From Microvirga thermotolerans (GTDB lineage: Bacteria; Pseudomonadota; Alphaproteobacteria; Rhizobiales; Beijerinckiaceae): a stretch of DNA of 64,000 nt. Under the pieces are notes generated by a model. It was not told the origin of the DNA. It ran no database searches and saw only the letters and a program-made list of their open reading frames with translations. The position numbers were made by a program, and so were the translations under genes. Location: assembly GCF_009363855.1 (NCBI RefSeq), contig NZ_CP045423.1, forward strand, positions 2,386,001 to 2,450,000, in the 5' to 3' direction. Positions 40,916 through 49,992 of this stretch are shown here, piece after piece. How positions within the stretch are numbered: position 1 is the stretch's first letter; each line of letters opens with the position of its first letter.

Positions 40916-41000
40916 GCGGTCGTGGCGGAATTGGTAGACGCACTACCTTGAGGTGGTAGCGGGGAGACCCGTGGAGGTTCGAGTCCTCTCGACCGCACCA
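40916..41000 (+). tRNA. tRNA-Leu (anticodon GAG)
   Basis: The 85-base class II tRNA has a seven-base-pair acceptor stem (GCGGTCG with CGACCGC), a D arm with TTGGTAGACGC, an anticodon stem CTACC/GGTAG with loop TTGAGGT (anticodon GAG at 40950-40952), a short variable arm, and a GGTTCGAGTCC T arm. CCA is encoded. It is followed closely by a strong terminator. Confidence 0.98.
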
Positions 41001-41025
41001 AACCTTCGAAGAGCCCTTTCAAGGG

Positions 41026-41063
41026 CAACAAAAAAGGCTCCGCTCGCGGAGCCTTTTTTGTTG
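41026..41063. terminator. Bidirectional intrinsic terminator after tRNA-Leu
   Basis: A perfect inverted repeat with 18-base arms and a two-base centre includes a GC-rich stem flanked by six A on the left and six T on the right. It can end transcription from both directions and lies 25 bases after the tRNA. No gene lies between here and mgtE (41064-41278). Confidence 0.95.
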
Positions 41064-41278
41064 CCGGGGTTCTGTTGTCATACGGCCGCGAAGCCGCTTC
41101 ACTGGCCCTCGCAGGCACTTCGCCCGAATCCTTCGACCGCCGGCGCAGCCTTCGAAGACGGCTTCGGCCGGCCTTCGGGGAACCACCGCAACCGACTCGT
41201 CTTTCTGGCCCCGACGGCGCATTGCGCCGGTCCGGGCCCGCGCCTAAAAGGCCGTGAATCTCTCCTGGGGACAGGCTC

Positions 41279-42706
41279 ATGCAGGACGTCGAGAACAGGA
41301 CGCCGCCTCCCTCCTCGCCTTCCGGCGCGGCGACGGCCCCGCTGAGCTTCCGCGACGGGAATCAGGACATCGATCCGGCCTTCGTGGACGCGGTGTCGGA
41401 GGCCATCCGCGCCGCCGACGCTCCCCGCCTGCAGCACCTCGTGGAGGACTTCCACGAATCCGACCTGGGCGACCTGCTCGAGGCCCTGGAGCCCGAGGAC
41501 CGGCCGCGCCTGATCGAACTCCTCGGCCCGGCCTTCGACTTCGCGGCCCTCACCGAGGTGGACGACGCGGTCCGCGAGGAGATCCTGGAGGAGCTCGAGA
41601 CCTCGACGGTGGCCGAGGGCGTGCGCGAGCTCGACCACGACGACGCGGTCTACATCCTCGAGGACCTGGACGAGGAGGACAAGGCCGAGATCCTCGAACA
41701 GCTCCCGCCCGTCGAGCGCGTCGCCCTGCAGCGGGCCCTGGAATATCCCGAAGGATCCGCCGGCCGGCGCATGCAGAACGAGCTGATCGCCGTGCCTCCG
41801 TTCTGGACCGTCGGGCAGACCATCGACTTCATGCGCGAGACGGAGAACCTGCCCGACACCTTCTACGAGATCTTCGTCATCGACCCGGGTGGGCATCTCC
41901 TCGGAGCGGTGCCTCTCGACAAGCTCCTGCGCAGCAAGCGCCCCGTCACCATCCAGTCGATCATGGACGACGACCCGGACCGGGTGAGGGCCACCGACCC
42001 GCAGGAGGACGCGGCCCGGCTCTTCCAGCGCTACAACCTGGTTTCCGCCGCGGTCACGGACGAGGCGGGCCGCCTCGTCGGCGTGCTGATGGTCGACGAC
42101 ATCGTCGACGTGCTGGACGAGGAGGCGGACGCCGACATCAAGCAGCTCGGCGGCGTGAATTCGGAGGAGGAGCTGTCCGACACCGTGTGGGACATCGTGA
42201 AGAGCCGCTCCACCTGGCTCTTCGTGAATCTCTGCACCGCCCTCCTCTCGGCTTCCGTGATCAATGCCTTCTCCGGCTCCCTCCAGAAGATGGTCGCCCT
42301 TGCCGTCCTGATGCCCATCGTCGCCTCCATGGGCGGCAATGCGGGCACGCAGACGATGACGGTCGCCGTGCGCGCGCTCGCCACCCGGGAGCTCGGGCGG
42401 GCGAACGCCTGGCGCATCATCCGCCGCGAGATGGTGGTGGGCCTCCTCAACGGCGCCGCCTTCGCCCTGCTCCTGGCCAGCGTCGCGGTCCTGTGGTTCG
42501 GCACCGCCAATCTCGGGCCGGTGATCGGCCTCGCCATCGTCGTCACCCTCGTCTCGGCGGCCTTTGGGGGAATCGTCATTCCCCTCGCGCTGAGCCGCCT
42601 CGGGGTCGATCCGGCCGTTTCCTCCGGCCCGCTCGTGACCACGATCACCGACGTGGTCGGCTTCTTCTCCTTCCTCGGGATCGCGACCCTCTGGTTCGGG
42701 CTCTGA
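41279..42706 (+). CDS. mgtE: Magnesium transporter MgtE
   Basis: MgtE is a Mg2+-gated, dimeric magnesium channel of the inner membrane. The 475-residue protein has an N-terminal helical domain rich in acidic repeats (HESDLGDLLEALEPEDRPRL, LDHDDAVYILEDLDEEDKAEIL), two CBS domains (about 160-285, VPPFWTVGQTIDFMRE and NLVSAAVTDEAGRLVGVL), a plug helix, and a five-helix pore domain ending with ALAVLMPIVASMGGNAGTQT, a conserved MgtE pore motif with the Asn-Gly-Gly core. Shine-Dalgarno is weak. Located between the tRNA terminator and a lysozyme gene. Confidence 0.96.
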   Translation: MQDVENRTPPPSSPSGAATAPLSFRDGNQDIDPAFVDAVSEAIRAADAPRLQHLVEDFHESDLGDLLEALEPEDRPRLIELLGPAFDFAALTEVDDAVREEILEELETSTVAEGVRELDHDDAVYILEDLDEEDKAEILEQLPPVERVALQRALEYPEGSAGRRMQNELIAVPPFWTVGQTIDFMRETENLPDTFYEIFVIDPGGHLLGAVPLDKLLRSKRPVTIQSIMDDDPDRVRATDPQEDAARLFQRYNLVSAAVTDEAGRLVGVLMVDDIVDVLDEEADADIKQLGGVNSEEELSDTVWDIVKSRSTWLFVNLCTALLSASVINAFSGSLQKMVALAVLMPIVASMGGNAGTQTMTVAVRALATRELGRANAWRIIRREMVVGLLNGAAFALLLASVAVLWFGTANLGPVIGLAIVVTLVSAAFGGIVIPLALSRLGVDPAVSSGPLVTTITDVVGFFSFLGIATLWFGL

Positions 42707-42855
42707 GGGCCTCCTCCGCCTCCCGTCCGGACTTGCCGGCGAAAAGCGGGACCGGGTATCTTTTCGGTGCATGAGCGCCGCATCGCAAGAATCCGTTAAG
42801 GACTTTCGGGCATCGCTCATAGGGTCCAACAGTTGCGTACCTTCCGATTGATCCG

Positions 42856-43746
42856 ATGAAGCGCCGCTCCTCCCGCCGTCGTGCCAAGACCCGACGGATC
42901 TCGCCTCTGGCCATCGGCCGTTTCCTGGCCGTGACCGCGATCGCCATGGGTCTGGCGTCGTGCGCCATCGCGCCCTCGAGCCGGTACCCGGCGAAGAGCG
43001 ACGCCAAGCCCCATGCGGGCGTCGCATCGGCCCACCGGCTGCCGATCCACGGGGTCGACGTGTCCAAGTGGCAGGGCAAGGTCGACTGGGCGGCGCTGCG
43101 CCAGGCCGGAACCAAGTTCGCCTTCATCAAGGCGACGGAGGGCGGCGACCACGTGGACAGCCGCTTCCTCGAGAACTGGTGGGGCGCCAAGAACGCCGGC
43201 ATTCCGCGGGGCGCCTATCACTTCGTCTACTGGTGCCGCCCGGCCCACGAGCAGGCCGCCTGGTTCAAGAAGAACGTCCCACAGGACCCGGAGGCCCTCC
43301 CCCCCGTCCTCGACGTGGAGTGGAACGGCGAGTCCGTGAACTGCCCGCGGAAGGTGCCGCGCGAGCAGGCCCTCGCGATGATCGACGTGATGCTCAAGGA
43401 GATGGAGGCCCATACCGGCAAGCGCCCGATCATCTACACCGACATCACCTTCCACAAGGAGATCCTGGAGGGCGAGTTCACCGACTACCCGTTCTGGATC
43501 CGCAGCGTCGCGGCCGAGCCGCACGAGCGCTACAACAACCGCCGCTGGACCTTCTGGCAGTTCACCACCACCGGCCGTGTGCCGGGCGTCTCGGGCGACG
43601 TGGACCGCAACACGTTCTACGGCACCGAGAACCAGTGGCGGATGTTCGTGCAGAGCGCCTGCGATCCCCGCGACCATCACCGCCTCAAGCCGATGGGCGT
43701 GTGCCGCGACCTCGACCCGGTCCAGACCGCCAGCATCGACGAGTAG
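42856..43746 (+). CDS. GH25 lysozyme-like lipoprotein
   Basis: Glycoside hydrolase 25 (Chalaropsis-type) muramidase. The 296-residue protein has a long basic leader and a lipobox (GLASC, Cys36). The GH25 domain starts HGVDVSKWQGKVDWAAL, then TKFAFIKATEGG, GIPRGAYHFVYW, and the catalytic acidic pair in PVLDVEWNG. Late motifs IIYTDITFHKEIL and WTFWQFTTTGRVPG complete the barrel. It should act on peptidoglycan from the periplasmic side of a membrane anchor. The gene stands alone between mgtE and ivd; wall remodelling or phage-like origin are both possible, but no phage genes are around. Confidence 0.93.
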   Translation: MKRRSSRRRAKTRRISPLAIGRFLAVTAIAMGLASCAIAPSSRYPAKSDAKPHAGVASAHRLPIHGVDVSKWQGKVDWAALRQAGTKFAFIKATEGGDHVDSRFLENWWGAKNAGIPRGAYHFVYWCRPAHEQAAWFKKNVPQDPEALPPVLDVEWNGESVNCPRKVPREQALAMIDVMLKEMEAHTGKRPIIYTDITFHKEILEGEFTDYPFWIRSVAAEPHERYNNRRWTFWQFTTTGRVPGVSGDVDRNTFYGTENQWRMFVQSACDPRDHHRLKPMGVCRDLDPVQTASIDE

Positions 43747-43847
43747 GATCGGGCATTCGCCGGACGCCGCGCAGCCGAACGCCGTGTTTTGGCCTGCGCG
43801 GCAACGGCCTTCCGCCCCTTCTCAACCCAATTTCCATCACATGCCCC

Positions 43848-43876
43848 TTGAAAAGGGCAGCATTGCTGACCAAAAT
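43848..43876 (+). promoter_or_regulatory. Candidate sigma-70 promoter of isovaleryl-CoA dehydrogenase
   Basis: TTGAAA (43848-43853), a 17-base spacer and CAAAAT (43871-43876) fit a vegetative promoter, with a start near 43883 and a leader of about 58 bases. A short dyad (GCCCCTT/AAAGGGC type) overlaps the -35. Inferred from sequence only. Confidence 0.45.
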
Positions 43877-43940
43877 GGCTTCCCAATAAGCCATCGCGCT
43901 CCCGCCTGTGCGGATCGTCGGATGGAGGTGGGAGGAAGCC

Positions 43941-45113
43941 ATGCTGAGAAACGTTGAGAAGACCTTCAATTTCGACCTCGGCGAAACCGCCGAGGCGATC
44001 CGCGAGACGGTGCGCGACTTCACCCGCGACCACATTGCGCCGCGCGCCCAGGAGATCGACCGGACGAACGAGTTCCCCCGCGACCTCTGGCCCAAGATGG
44101 GCGAGCTCGGCCTGCACGGGATCACGGTCGAGGAGGAGTACGGCGGCATCGGCCTGGGCTATCTCGAGCACGTGATCGCCATGGAGGAGATCTCCCGCGG
44201 CTCGGCCTCCGTCGGCCTCTCCTACGGCGCGCATTCCAACCTCTGCATCAACCAGATCCGGCGCAACGGCACCGACGAGCAGAAGCGCCGCTACCTGCCG
44301 AAGCTGATCTCCGGCGAGCATCTCGGCGCGCTCGCCATGTCGGAGCCCGGCTCGGGATCGGACGTGGTCTCGATGCGGACCGAGGCGCGCAAGCAGGGCG
44401 ACCGCTACATCATCAACGGCAACAAGATGTGGATCACCAACGGCCCCTCGGCGGACGTCCTGGTGATCTACGCCAAGACCGACCCGGAGGCGGGCCCGCG
44501 CGGCATGACCGCCTTCATCGTCGAGCGCGGCTTCAAGGGTTTCTCCAGCCAGCAGAAGCTCGACAAGATCGGCATGCGCGGCTCCGACACCTGCGAGCTC
44601 GTCTTCGAGGATTGCGAGGTGCCGGAGGAGAACGTCCTGGGCAAGGTCGGCAAGGGCGTGAACGTGCTCATGTCGGGCCTCGACTACGAGCGCGCCGTGC
44701 TCGCCGCGGGCCCCCTCGGCATCATGCAGGCGTGCATGGACGTGGTCCTGCCCTACATCCACGAGCGCAAGCAGTTCGGACAGCCCATCGGCAGCTTCCA
44801 GCTCGTGCAGGCCAAGGTTGCCGACATGTACGTGACCATGAACGCCTGCAAGGCCTACGTGTACGCCGTCGCCAAGGCCTGCGACCGGGGCGAGACCACC
44901 CGCGAGGACGCGGCGGGCGCCATCCTCTTCGCCGCCGAGAAGGCGACCCAGTGCGCCCTCGACGCCATCCAGCTCCTGGGCGGGAACGGCTACATCAACG
45001 ACTATCCGACCGGCCGCCTGCTGCGCGACGCCAAGCTCTACGAGATCGGCGCCGGCACGAGCGAGATCCGGCGCATGCTGATCGGCCGCGAGCTGTTCGA
45101 GAAGACCGCGTGA
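43941..45113 (+). CDS. ivd: Isovaleryl-CoA dehydrogenase
   Basis: FAD enzyme of leucine breakdown, making 3-methylcrotonyl-CoA, the substrate of the MCC complex whose beta subunit is encoded at 37810-39417. The 390-residue protein has the acyl-CoA dehydrogenase blocks [37 protein letters not shown], and [19 protein letters not shown]. Most telling is [15 protein letters not shown], where the Glu lies at the catalytic-base position peculiar to isovaleryl-CoA dehydrogenases. The ATG at 43941 follows GGAGGAAG. It is alone, convergent with a DUF6454 gene, rather than in a liu operon. Confidence 0.94.
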   Translation: MLRNVEKTFNFDLGETAEAIRETVRDFTRDHIAPRAQEIDRTNEFPRDLWPKMGELGLHGITVEEEYGGIGLGYLEHVIAMEEISRGSASVGLSYGAHSNLCINQIRRNGTDEQKRRYLPKLISGEHLGALAMSEPGSGSDVVSMRTEARKQGDRYIINGNKMWITNGPSADVLVIYAKTDPEAGPRGMTAFIVERGFKGFSSQQKLDKIGMRGSDTCELVFEDCEVPEENVLGKVGKGVNVLMSGLDYERAVLAAGPLGIMQACMDVVLPYIHERKQFGQPIGSFQLVQAKVADMYVTMNACKAYVYAVAKACDRGETTREDAAGAILFAAEKATQCALDAIQLLGGNGYINDYPTGRLLRDAKLYEIGAGTSEIRRMLIGRELFEKTA

Positions 45114-45117
45114 CCGC

Positions 45118-46068
45118 CTACTTCACCTCGGCCTCGTAGACGTAGAGGGTCGACTTGTCGTCCTCCGGCATGAAGTAGCCGCGGATGCCGGCCTCGCTCG
45201 CCTCCATCCAGACCGGGTTGTGGGTCATGTCGAAGCCGGAGGCCGTCCAGAGCAGGACGGGAGTCTGGAAGAGCGGGCGCCCGTCCGCGAGGTTCACGAG
45301 GTCGAGCCCGCCGAGCCGGAAGAGCGGCGCGTCCGTCGTCACGCGCATTTCCGTGACGCCGGAGCAGAGCATGCGGTGGCCGCCCACATACTTGCAGTCC
45401 TGGTAGTCGAGGTAGTGGGAGGTGTTGAGCCGCCGCAGCTTCTCGGGCGCCTCGTCCGCATTGGTGGGTTTCCCGTCCGGCCCCAGGGGCCAGCGGTAGA
45501 AGCGCCGGGAGCCCCAGCTGACGCCGTGGAGGGAATTGTCGTCCGTGTCGCGGACGACGCCGCCGATATGGTCGTTGAAGCGGAAGACCTCCGTCGCCTC
45601 CATGGTCTCCGGGTCGACCCGGTAGACGATGGAGCGGCTGTTGGGGCGATACTCCGCGACCGGCACCCAGATATGGCGGCCGTCGTAGTCGATGCCGCCG
45701 GGATGGTAGATCGAGCCCTCGCCGAGGGTGATCTCCTTGATGAGGTTGCCCTTCATGTCGATCTTGAAGAGGTGCGCCGCCCCCTCGCCGGTGTCCCGGT
45801 CGAACCCATCCACCGGCTGCGGGAAGCGCTTGGTCGGCACCTTGATCTCCACCGAGGAGACGAAGAGCGTGTCGCCGATCTTCACCATGCCCTGCGGATG
45901 GAAGGTGGGGAAGCCGATCGGCACCGCCTCGACGGGCTTCCATTGGGTGCCGCGCGAGAGCTTCGTCACCCGTTCGGCGAGAAGGTCCCGTCCGCTCTCG
46001 GCCGCCATGACGGCAGAAGCCGTCGCGGCCAGGGCGAGGGCGGCCAGGCAGGTGGATAAACGGCGCAT
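45118..46068 (-). CDS. DUF6454 family secreted protein
   Basis: The 316-residue product has a signal peptide (MRRLSTCLAALALAATASAV, cleavage after MAA, near residue 23) and a beta-propeller-like domain with IGFPTFHPQGMVKIGDTLFV, GIDYDGRHIWVPVAEYRPNS, GVVRDTDDNSLHGVSWGSRR and ASGFDMTHNPVWMEASEAG. The layout matches DUF6454, a family of six-bladed propeller-like proteins with no proven activity. The ATG at 46068 follows GGAGGACC; the open frame upstream is antisense. It sits next to the RraA-like gene in opposite orientation. Confidence 0.8.
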   Translation of the reverse strand: MRRLSTCLAALALAATASAVMAAESGRDLLAERVTKLSRGTQWKPVEAVPIGFPTFHPQGMVKIGDTLFVSSVEIKVPTKRFPQPVDGFDRDTGEGAAHLFKIDMKGNLIKEITLGEGSIYHPGGIDYDGRHIWVPVAEYRPNSRSIVYRVDPETMEATEVFRFNDHIGGVVRDTDDNSLHGVSWGSRRFYRWPLGPDGKPTNADEAPEKLRRLNTSHYLDYQDCKYVGGHRMLCSGVTEMRVTTDAPLFRLGGLDLVNLADGRPLFQTPVLLWTASGFDMTHNPVWMEASEAGIRGYFMPEDDKSTLYVYEAEVK

Positions 46069-46219
46069 CGAAGGTCCTCCGAGATCGGGTCCGGCCCCGA
46101 GGGGTCGGACTCTGTTTTGGTGCGCGGCGGAGCGCCGGCAATGCGGCGGCCGATTTTTCCCGGCTGGCGGCGCAGGATTTCGGGCGCTATGAGTGCTCGA
46201 CAGCCATCGAGGAGAGCCC

Positions 46220-46924
46220 ATGACCCTGGACAGAGCCATCGCCGACGCCCTGTGCGCCACGTCCACCGCCACCCTGACGACGGTTCTCCTGAAGAAGGGA
46301 ATCCGGCGCTGCTGGATGCAGGGCCCCGTGCCCATGTTCAACGCCGCCGAGCGCCTCGTGGGCCGCGCCTTCACCCTGCGCTTCGTGCCGGCCCGCGAGG
46401 ACCTGGCGACGCCCGAATCCTGGTCCTCCCCCCGCTCCACCCGCGCCGCCATCGAGGACATGCCGGAAGGCTGCATCGCCGTGGTCGACGCCATGGGCGT
46501 GACCGATGCGGGCATCTTCGGCGACATCCTCACCGCGCGCATGAAGAAGCGCGGCGTCACCGCCCTCGTGACCGACGGCGTCGTGCGCGACGCGGCGGGG
46601 GTCGAGGGCACCGAATTGCCGGTCTGGTGCGCGGGCGCGGCGGCTCCGCCCTCCGTGGCCGGCCTCACCTTCGTCGGCTGGCAGGAGCCCATCGGCTGCG
46701 GCGGCGTGGCGGTCTTCCCGGACGACGTGATCGTGGCCGACGGCGACGGCGTCGTGGTCATTCCCGCCGCCCTCGTGGAGGAGGTCGCGAAGGCCGCCGT
46801 CGAGCAGGAGCGCCTCGAGCTCTGGATCATGCGCGAGGTGGAGAAGGGCGTGCCCCTCCCCGGCCTCTATCCGCCGAACGCGGAGACCAAGGCGCGCTAC
46901 GAGGCCGAGACCGGGCGCTCGTAA
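46220..46924 (+). CDS. RraA-like / HMG aldolase-family protein
   Basis: The 234-residue protein belongs to the RraA / 4-hydroxy-4-methyl-2-oxoglutarate aldolase family: ALCATSTATLTTVLLKKGIR, CIAVVDAMGVTDAGIFGDIL, then the key RGVTALVTDGVVRDAAGVEG (Asp-Gly-x-x-Arg-Asp, the Mg and substrate site). Members of this branch are often annotated ribonuclease activity regulator RraA, but in many bacteria they act as aldolases or decarboxylases for oxo-acids. The extended C-terminus (MREVEKGVPLPGLYPPN) is typical of the larger branch. The exact substrate is open. Confidence 0.87.
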   Translation: MTLDRAIADALCATSTATLTTVLLKKGIRRCWMQGPVPMFNAAERLVGRAFTLRFVPAREDLATPESWSSPRSTRAAIEDMPEGCIAVVDAMGVTDAGIFGDILTARMKKRGVTALVTDGVVRDAAGVEGTELPVWCAGAAAPPSVAGLTFVGWQEPIGCGGVAVFPDDVIVADGDGVVVIPAALVEEVAKAAVEQERLELWIMREVEKGVPLPGLYPPNAETKARYEAETGRS

Positions 46925-46948
46925 GGCCCCTCCGGGAGAAGACGGCCC

Positions 46949-47746
46949 GTGTTCTACCTCGCCTCGAAGATCGCGTGGTTCTTCGCGACGCCGTCGAACC
47001 TCCTCGCCAGCCTCGTCCTCCTGGGGATCGTCCTCGGCATGACGAAGCGATGCCGCCGGCTCGGGCAGGGCATTGCCCTCTCGGGCGCCCTCGCTCTCCT
47101 CGCCTTCGGCCTGCTGCCGGTCTCCAGCGCGCTCCTGAAGCCGCTGGAGGAGCGCTTCCCCGCCTTCCGCGACGACGGCAGGCCGGTGGACGGCATCATC
47201 CTCCTCGGCGGAGCGGTGGAGGCATCCGACTCCCTGTCGCGCGGCAGCCTCGCCGCCAACGAATCGGCGGAGCGGGTGCTCGACACCCTCACCCTCGCCC
47301 GCCGCTATCCCAAGGCGCGGATCCTGATCTCGGGAGGCGGCGGCACCGTCTTCGGCGACGGAGCGGCCGAGGCCCCCGTCATCGCCGCCTATCTCGAGGG
47401 CGTGGGCATCGATCCGGCCCGCATCGTCGTGGAGGACCGCTCCCGCACCACGGCCGAGAACGCCACCTTCACCCGGGCGCTGATCGACCCCGCAAAGGGC
47501 GAGCGCTGGCTCCTCGTCACCTCCGCGTGGCACATGCCGCGGGCCATGGGCGTCTTCCGCAAGGCGGGCCTCGACGTCGTTGCCTATCCCGTCGACTACC
47601 GCACGGGCGCGGGAGAGGATGCCCTGCGCCCCTTCGCCTTCGTGTCGGACGGGCTGCGGCGGCTCGATGTGGCCGCCAAGGAATGGGCGGGGCTCGTCGC
47701 CTACTACGCCGCCGGAAAGACCCCCGCCCTCCTCCCCGCGCCGTGA
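46949..47746 (+). CDS. YdcF family (ElyC/SanA-like) membrane protein
   Basis: The 265-residue protein has two N-terminal helices (residues about 2-23 and 35-56) followed by a DUF218 domain: DGIILLGGAVEA, AERVLDTLTLARRYPKARIL, then SGGGGTV, EDRSRTTAENATFT and TSAWHMPRAMGVFRKAGLD. ElyC and SanA proteins influence envelope integrity and peptidoglycan precursor handling in E. coli. The start is a GTG preceded by GGGAGAAG. It follows rraA by 24 bases and could be co-transcribed, and stops four bases before the convergent DUF3253 gene. Confidence 0.9.
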   Translation: MFYLASKIAWFFATPSNLLASLVLLGIVLGMTKRCRRLGQGIALSGALALLAFGLLPVSSALLKPLEERFPAFRDDGRPVDGIILLGGAVEASDSLSRGSLAANESAERVLDTLTLARRYPKARILISGGGGTVFGDGAAEAPVIAAYLEGVGIDPARIVVEDRSRTTAENATFTRALIDPAKGERWLLVTSAWHMPRAMGVFRKAGLDVVAYPVDYRTGAGEDALRPFAFVSDGLRRLDVAAKEWAGLVAYYAAGKTPALLPAP

Positions 47747-47749
47747 CCC

Positions 47750-48019
47750 TCAACGTCCGGGCGGCGGCGCGAGGCGGTAGACTCCCCTGAAATCGTCGGG
47801 ATCGACCGGGCGCCCCTTGCGGAGAATGGCGACGCGCCCCTCCTTCATCAGCCGCACGGCGACCCGGCGCACGGGCTGCATCAGGGGGCCCCAGCCCTCC
47901 GGGCGGTCGCCGCCGATGGCGCGCGCGACGTCCATCGGGCCGATCGTCCGGCCCTCGCCCCGCGCCGCGAGAAGGGCGAGCATCGCCGCCTCGATCTCCT
48001 CATCCGTTGCCTTCGACAC
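47750..48019 (-). CDS. DUF3253 domain protein
   Basis: The 89-residue protein, from the GTG at 48019, reads VSKATDEEIEAAMLALLAAR, then TIGPMDVARAIGGDRPEGWG and QPVRRVAVRLMKEGRVAILR, ending with FRGVYRLAP. This is the small DUF3253 fold, a winged-helix-like helix-turn-helix with a predicted nucleic-acid or protein-binding role. It overlaps the DUF599 gene upstream by 20 bases, so they are translated from one message. Function is unknown. Confidence 0.82.
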   Translation of the reverse strand: MSKATDEEIEAAMLALLAARGEGRTIGPMDVARAIGGDRPEGWGPLMQPVRRVAVRLMKEGRVAILRKGRPVDPDDFRGVYRLAPPPGR

Positions 48020-48707
48020 GTCCGCTCCCGACCGAGGCCGCCAACCGGGCGTCGGAGATGAACTGACGCCGCCACATGACATACAGCACGCAGGCCGTGG
48101 CGGCCATGAAGAGATAGGCGTTCACGAACCAGCCGAGATAGGCGAGCGAGAAGAAGAAGGCGCGCTGTCCCCGGTTGAAGTGCTTTCCCGCCACCGCGTT
48201 CATCGCCGCCGCCTGCCGGGCGACATGCTCCGCCTCCTCCCGGTTGTCGGCCCGCAGCACCGGGATCGAGCCGACGATGATCGCCATGTAGTTGAACAGG
48301 CGGTAGGACCAGGCGAACTTGAAGAAGGCGTAGACGAAGATCACGGCGAGCCCGATCACCTTGAGCTCCCACATGAGCGGCGTGACCGCCGATTCGAAGG
48401 GCAGCGTGGCGAAGATCGGCAGAACCGCGTCGGCCGACCGGAGGAGAGCCAGGACGCCGCCGATGGCGATGAGCGAGGTGGAGGCGAAGAACGCGGTTCC
48501 GTTCATGAGCGCCCCGAGAATCGTCGTGTCCACGATCCGGTTCTCGCGGATCACGGCCTGCGCCATCCAGCGGTAGCGGTAGCCGTCCATGATCGTGTTC
48601 AGGCTCTTCCCGCCCGCCTTGGTCAGCTCGACCGCCGCGTAGTAGCCGAACCAGGCGAGCAGGAAGAACGCCAAAGCCGCAACGTCCAGAACGGTGAAAC
48701 CCAGCAC
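48000..48707 (-). CDS. DUF599 membrane protein
   Basis: The 235-residue protein has four long hydrophobic helices (near residues 4-25, 75-95, 110-135, 190-212). It carries the DUF599 pattern LAWFGYYAAVELTKAGGKSL, YRWMAQAVIRENRIVDTTIL, FKFAWSYRLFNYMAIIVGS and HFNRGQRAFFFSLAYLGWF. DUF599 proteins are inner-membrane proteins of unknown function found widely in rhizobia. The tail overlaps the DUF3253 gene. It is divergent from the rhodanese gene. Confidence 0.88.
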   Translation of the reverse strand: MLGFTVLDVAALAFFLLAWFGYYAAVELTKAGGKSLNTIMDGYRYRWMAQAVIRENRIVDTTILGALMNGTAFFASTSLIAIGGVLALLRSADAVLPIFATLPFESAVTPLMWELKVIGLAVIFVYAFFKFAWSYRLFNYMAIIVGSIPVLRADNREEAEHVARQAAAMNAVAGKHFNRGQRAFFFSLAYLGWFVNAYLFMAATACVLYVMWRRQFISDARLAASVGSGRVEGNG

Positions 48708-48775
48708 GGCCGTCTCCGATTGACTCTTTGCCTATGATGCCCAGTTTTGTGGGAGCTTCAAACGGAGGGCGGGCC

Positions 48776-49186
48776 ATGGCCCAGACGATCACCCGCGGCT
48801 TCAAGGCGATGCTCGACGAGGCCAACGCGAAGATCGTGACGATCAGCGCGGAGGAAGCCATCGCGCGCCACGGGCGGGACGACACCGTCTTCGTGGACCT
48901 GCGCGACCCGCGCGAGCTTGAGCGCGAAGGCCGGATGCCCGGCGCCCTCCACTGCCCGCGCGGAATGCTGGAATTCTGGATCGATCCCGAAAGCCCCTAC
49001 CACAAGCCGACCTTCGCGCAGGACAAGACCTTCATCTTCTTCTGTGCAGCGGGATGGCGCTCCGCCCTGTCCGCGGCGACAGCACAGGACATGGGGCTGA
49101 AACCCGTCGCCCATATCGACGGCGGCTTCGCCGCGTGGAAGGCGGCGGGAGGCCCCGTGGAGACGGACGCCAGGGAGAAGCGTTAA
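48776..49186 (+). CDS. Rhodanese-like sulfurtransferase domain protein
   Basis: Single rhodanese domain, 136 residues. It has [40 protein letters not shown], the active-site loop [20 protein letters not shown] with Cys in the persulphide-carrying position, and a final [17 protein letters not shown]. Such proteins move sulfane sulphur or protect against reactive sulphur. The start [13 protein letters not shown] at 48776 follows GGAGGGCG. It is convergent with acylphosphatase, sharing four bases at the stops. Confidence 0.93.
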   Translation: MAQTITRGFKAMLDEANAKIVTISAEEAIARHGRDDTVFVDLRDPRELEREGRMPGALHCPRGMLEFWIDPESPYHKPTFAQDKTFIFFCAAGWRSALSAATAQDMGLKPVAHIDGGFAAWKAAGGPVETDAREKR

Positions 49187-49476
49187 ACGGTCGCCCGGAC
49201 CTCGAAGGACGCCTGTCCCTCGGACGTCTCGGTGCTGCCCTCCACCGGCTCGATCCTTTCCACCGCCGCGCCGCGCGGTCCCTGCCGGCAGGCCCTGAGC
49301 ATGGCCTCCACCCTCTCGTCGGGCCCGCGGAACACGGCCTCCACGGTGCCGTCCTTCCGGTTGCGGACCCAGCCGCCGAGGCCGTGGAGCTGGGCCTGGT
49401 GATGGATCCAGGCGCGGAACCCCACGCCCTGGACCCGACCGTGAATGATGACGTGAAGGGTGCGCTCCGGCGACAT
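49183..49476 (-). CDS. acyP: Acylphosphatase
   Basis: Acylphosphatase cleaves acyl-phosphates such as acetyl- and carbamoyl-phosphate. The 97-residue protein has the whole active site: [17 protein letters not shown] with the phosphate-binding Arg21, and [15 protein letters not shown] with the catalytic Asn39. Length and ferredoxin-like strand order are standard. The start at 49476 gives MSPERTLHV; the open frame extends upstream through the DUF6766 gene and is not credible. It lies 20 bases after the DUF6766 gene stop in the same direction. Confidence 0.96.
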   Translation of the reverse strand: MSPERTLHVIIHGRVQGVGFRAWIHHQAQLHGLGGWVRNRKDGTVEAVFRGPDERVEAMLRACRQGPRGAAVERIEPVEGSTETSEGQASFEVRATV

Positions 49477-49496
49477 GGTTCCTCGCGGCTTCGTGC

Positions 49497-49922
49497 TCAG
49501 CGGGAGGTTTCCTCGAGATAGGCGTGCCGCGCGTCCGTATGGCGGCCTGCATAGTCCTCGTCGAGGGTGCGGATGATCCGCTCCGCGTTCTTGGGGTCGA
49601 CCCGGCGCAGGATCTCGTCGATCTTGGCCTCCATGCGGTCGTCGCCCTCCTTCGACTGGGGGGACCCCACATAGAGCAGAATGGCGAGGCCGCCGACCTG
49701 CCAGAGAAGCTGGAGGAACTCGGACTGCCAGTTCTCCAGCGTGTCCCGCATCATCTCGACCGTGTACTCCGAGACCTGAACCGGCTGGTCGTGCGCTCTC
49801 TGCTCGTTCACGTAGGCGAACCATCCGAAGAGCCAGTGCCCGACGAGGGAGATGAGGAAGAAGCCCAGCGTCACCCAGGCATAGCCGTACTGCTTCCAGA
49901 GGGAAGCCTTTTTCGTGTTCAT
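49497..49922 (-). CDS. DUF6766 membrane protein
   Basis: The 141-residue protein has two membrane helices (about residues 15-36 and 70-86) and the DUF6766 pattern [20 protein letters not shown], a short charged loop and [20 protein letters not shown]. The C-terminal part ([20 protein letters not shown]) is soluble and charged. The role of the family is not known; a link to membrane stress has been suggested only by genomic context. It is the first gene of a possible pair with acylphosphatase. Confidence 0.78.
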   Translation of the reverse strand: MNTKKASLWKQYGYAWVTLGFFLISLVGHWLFGWFAYVNEQRAHDQPVQVSEYTVEMMRDTLENWQSEFLQLLWQVGGLAILLYVGSPQSKEGDDRMEAKIDEILRRVDPKNAERIIRTLDEDYAGRHTDARHAYLEETSR

Positions 49923-49992
49923 CGACAGACCTCATACGCAGACTGCCGACTCAACGCGCCCATACGGCAAAGGTTCTCCGGGCGGGAGCCCT

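Noticed and set aside
40916..41063. tRNA-Leu as an integration site of a mobile island
   Set aside because: No integrase, no direct repeat of the tRNA 3' end, and flanking genes (lipB, mgtE) are core genes.
42856..43746. GH25 lysozyme as a prophage remnant
   Set aside because: It has a lipoprotein signal and no phage gene lies in the surrounding region.
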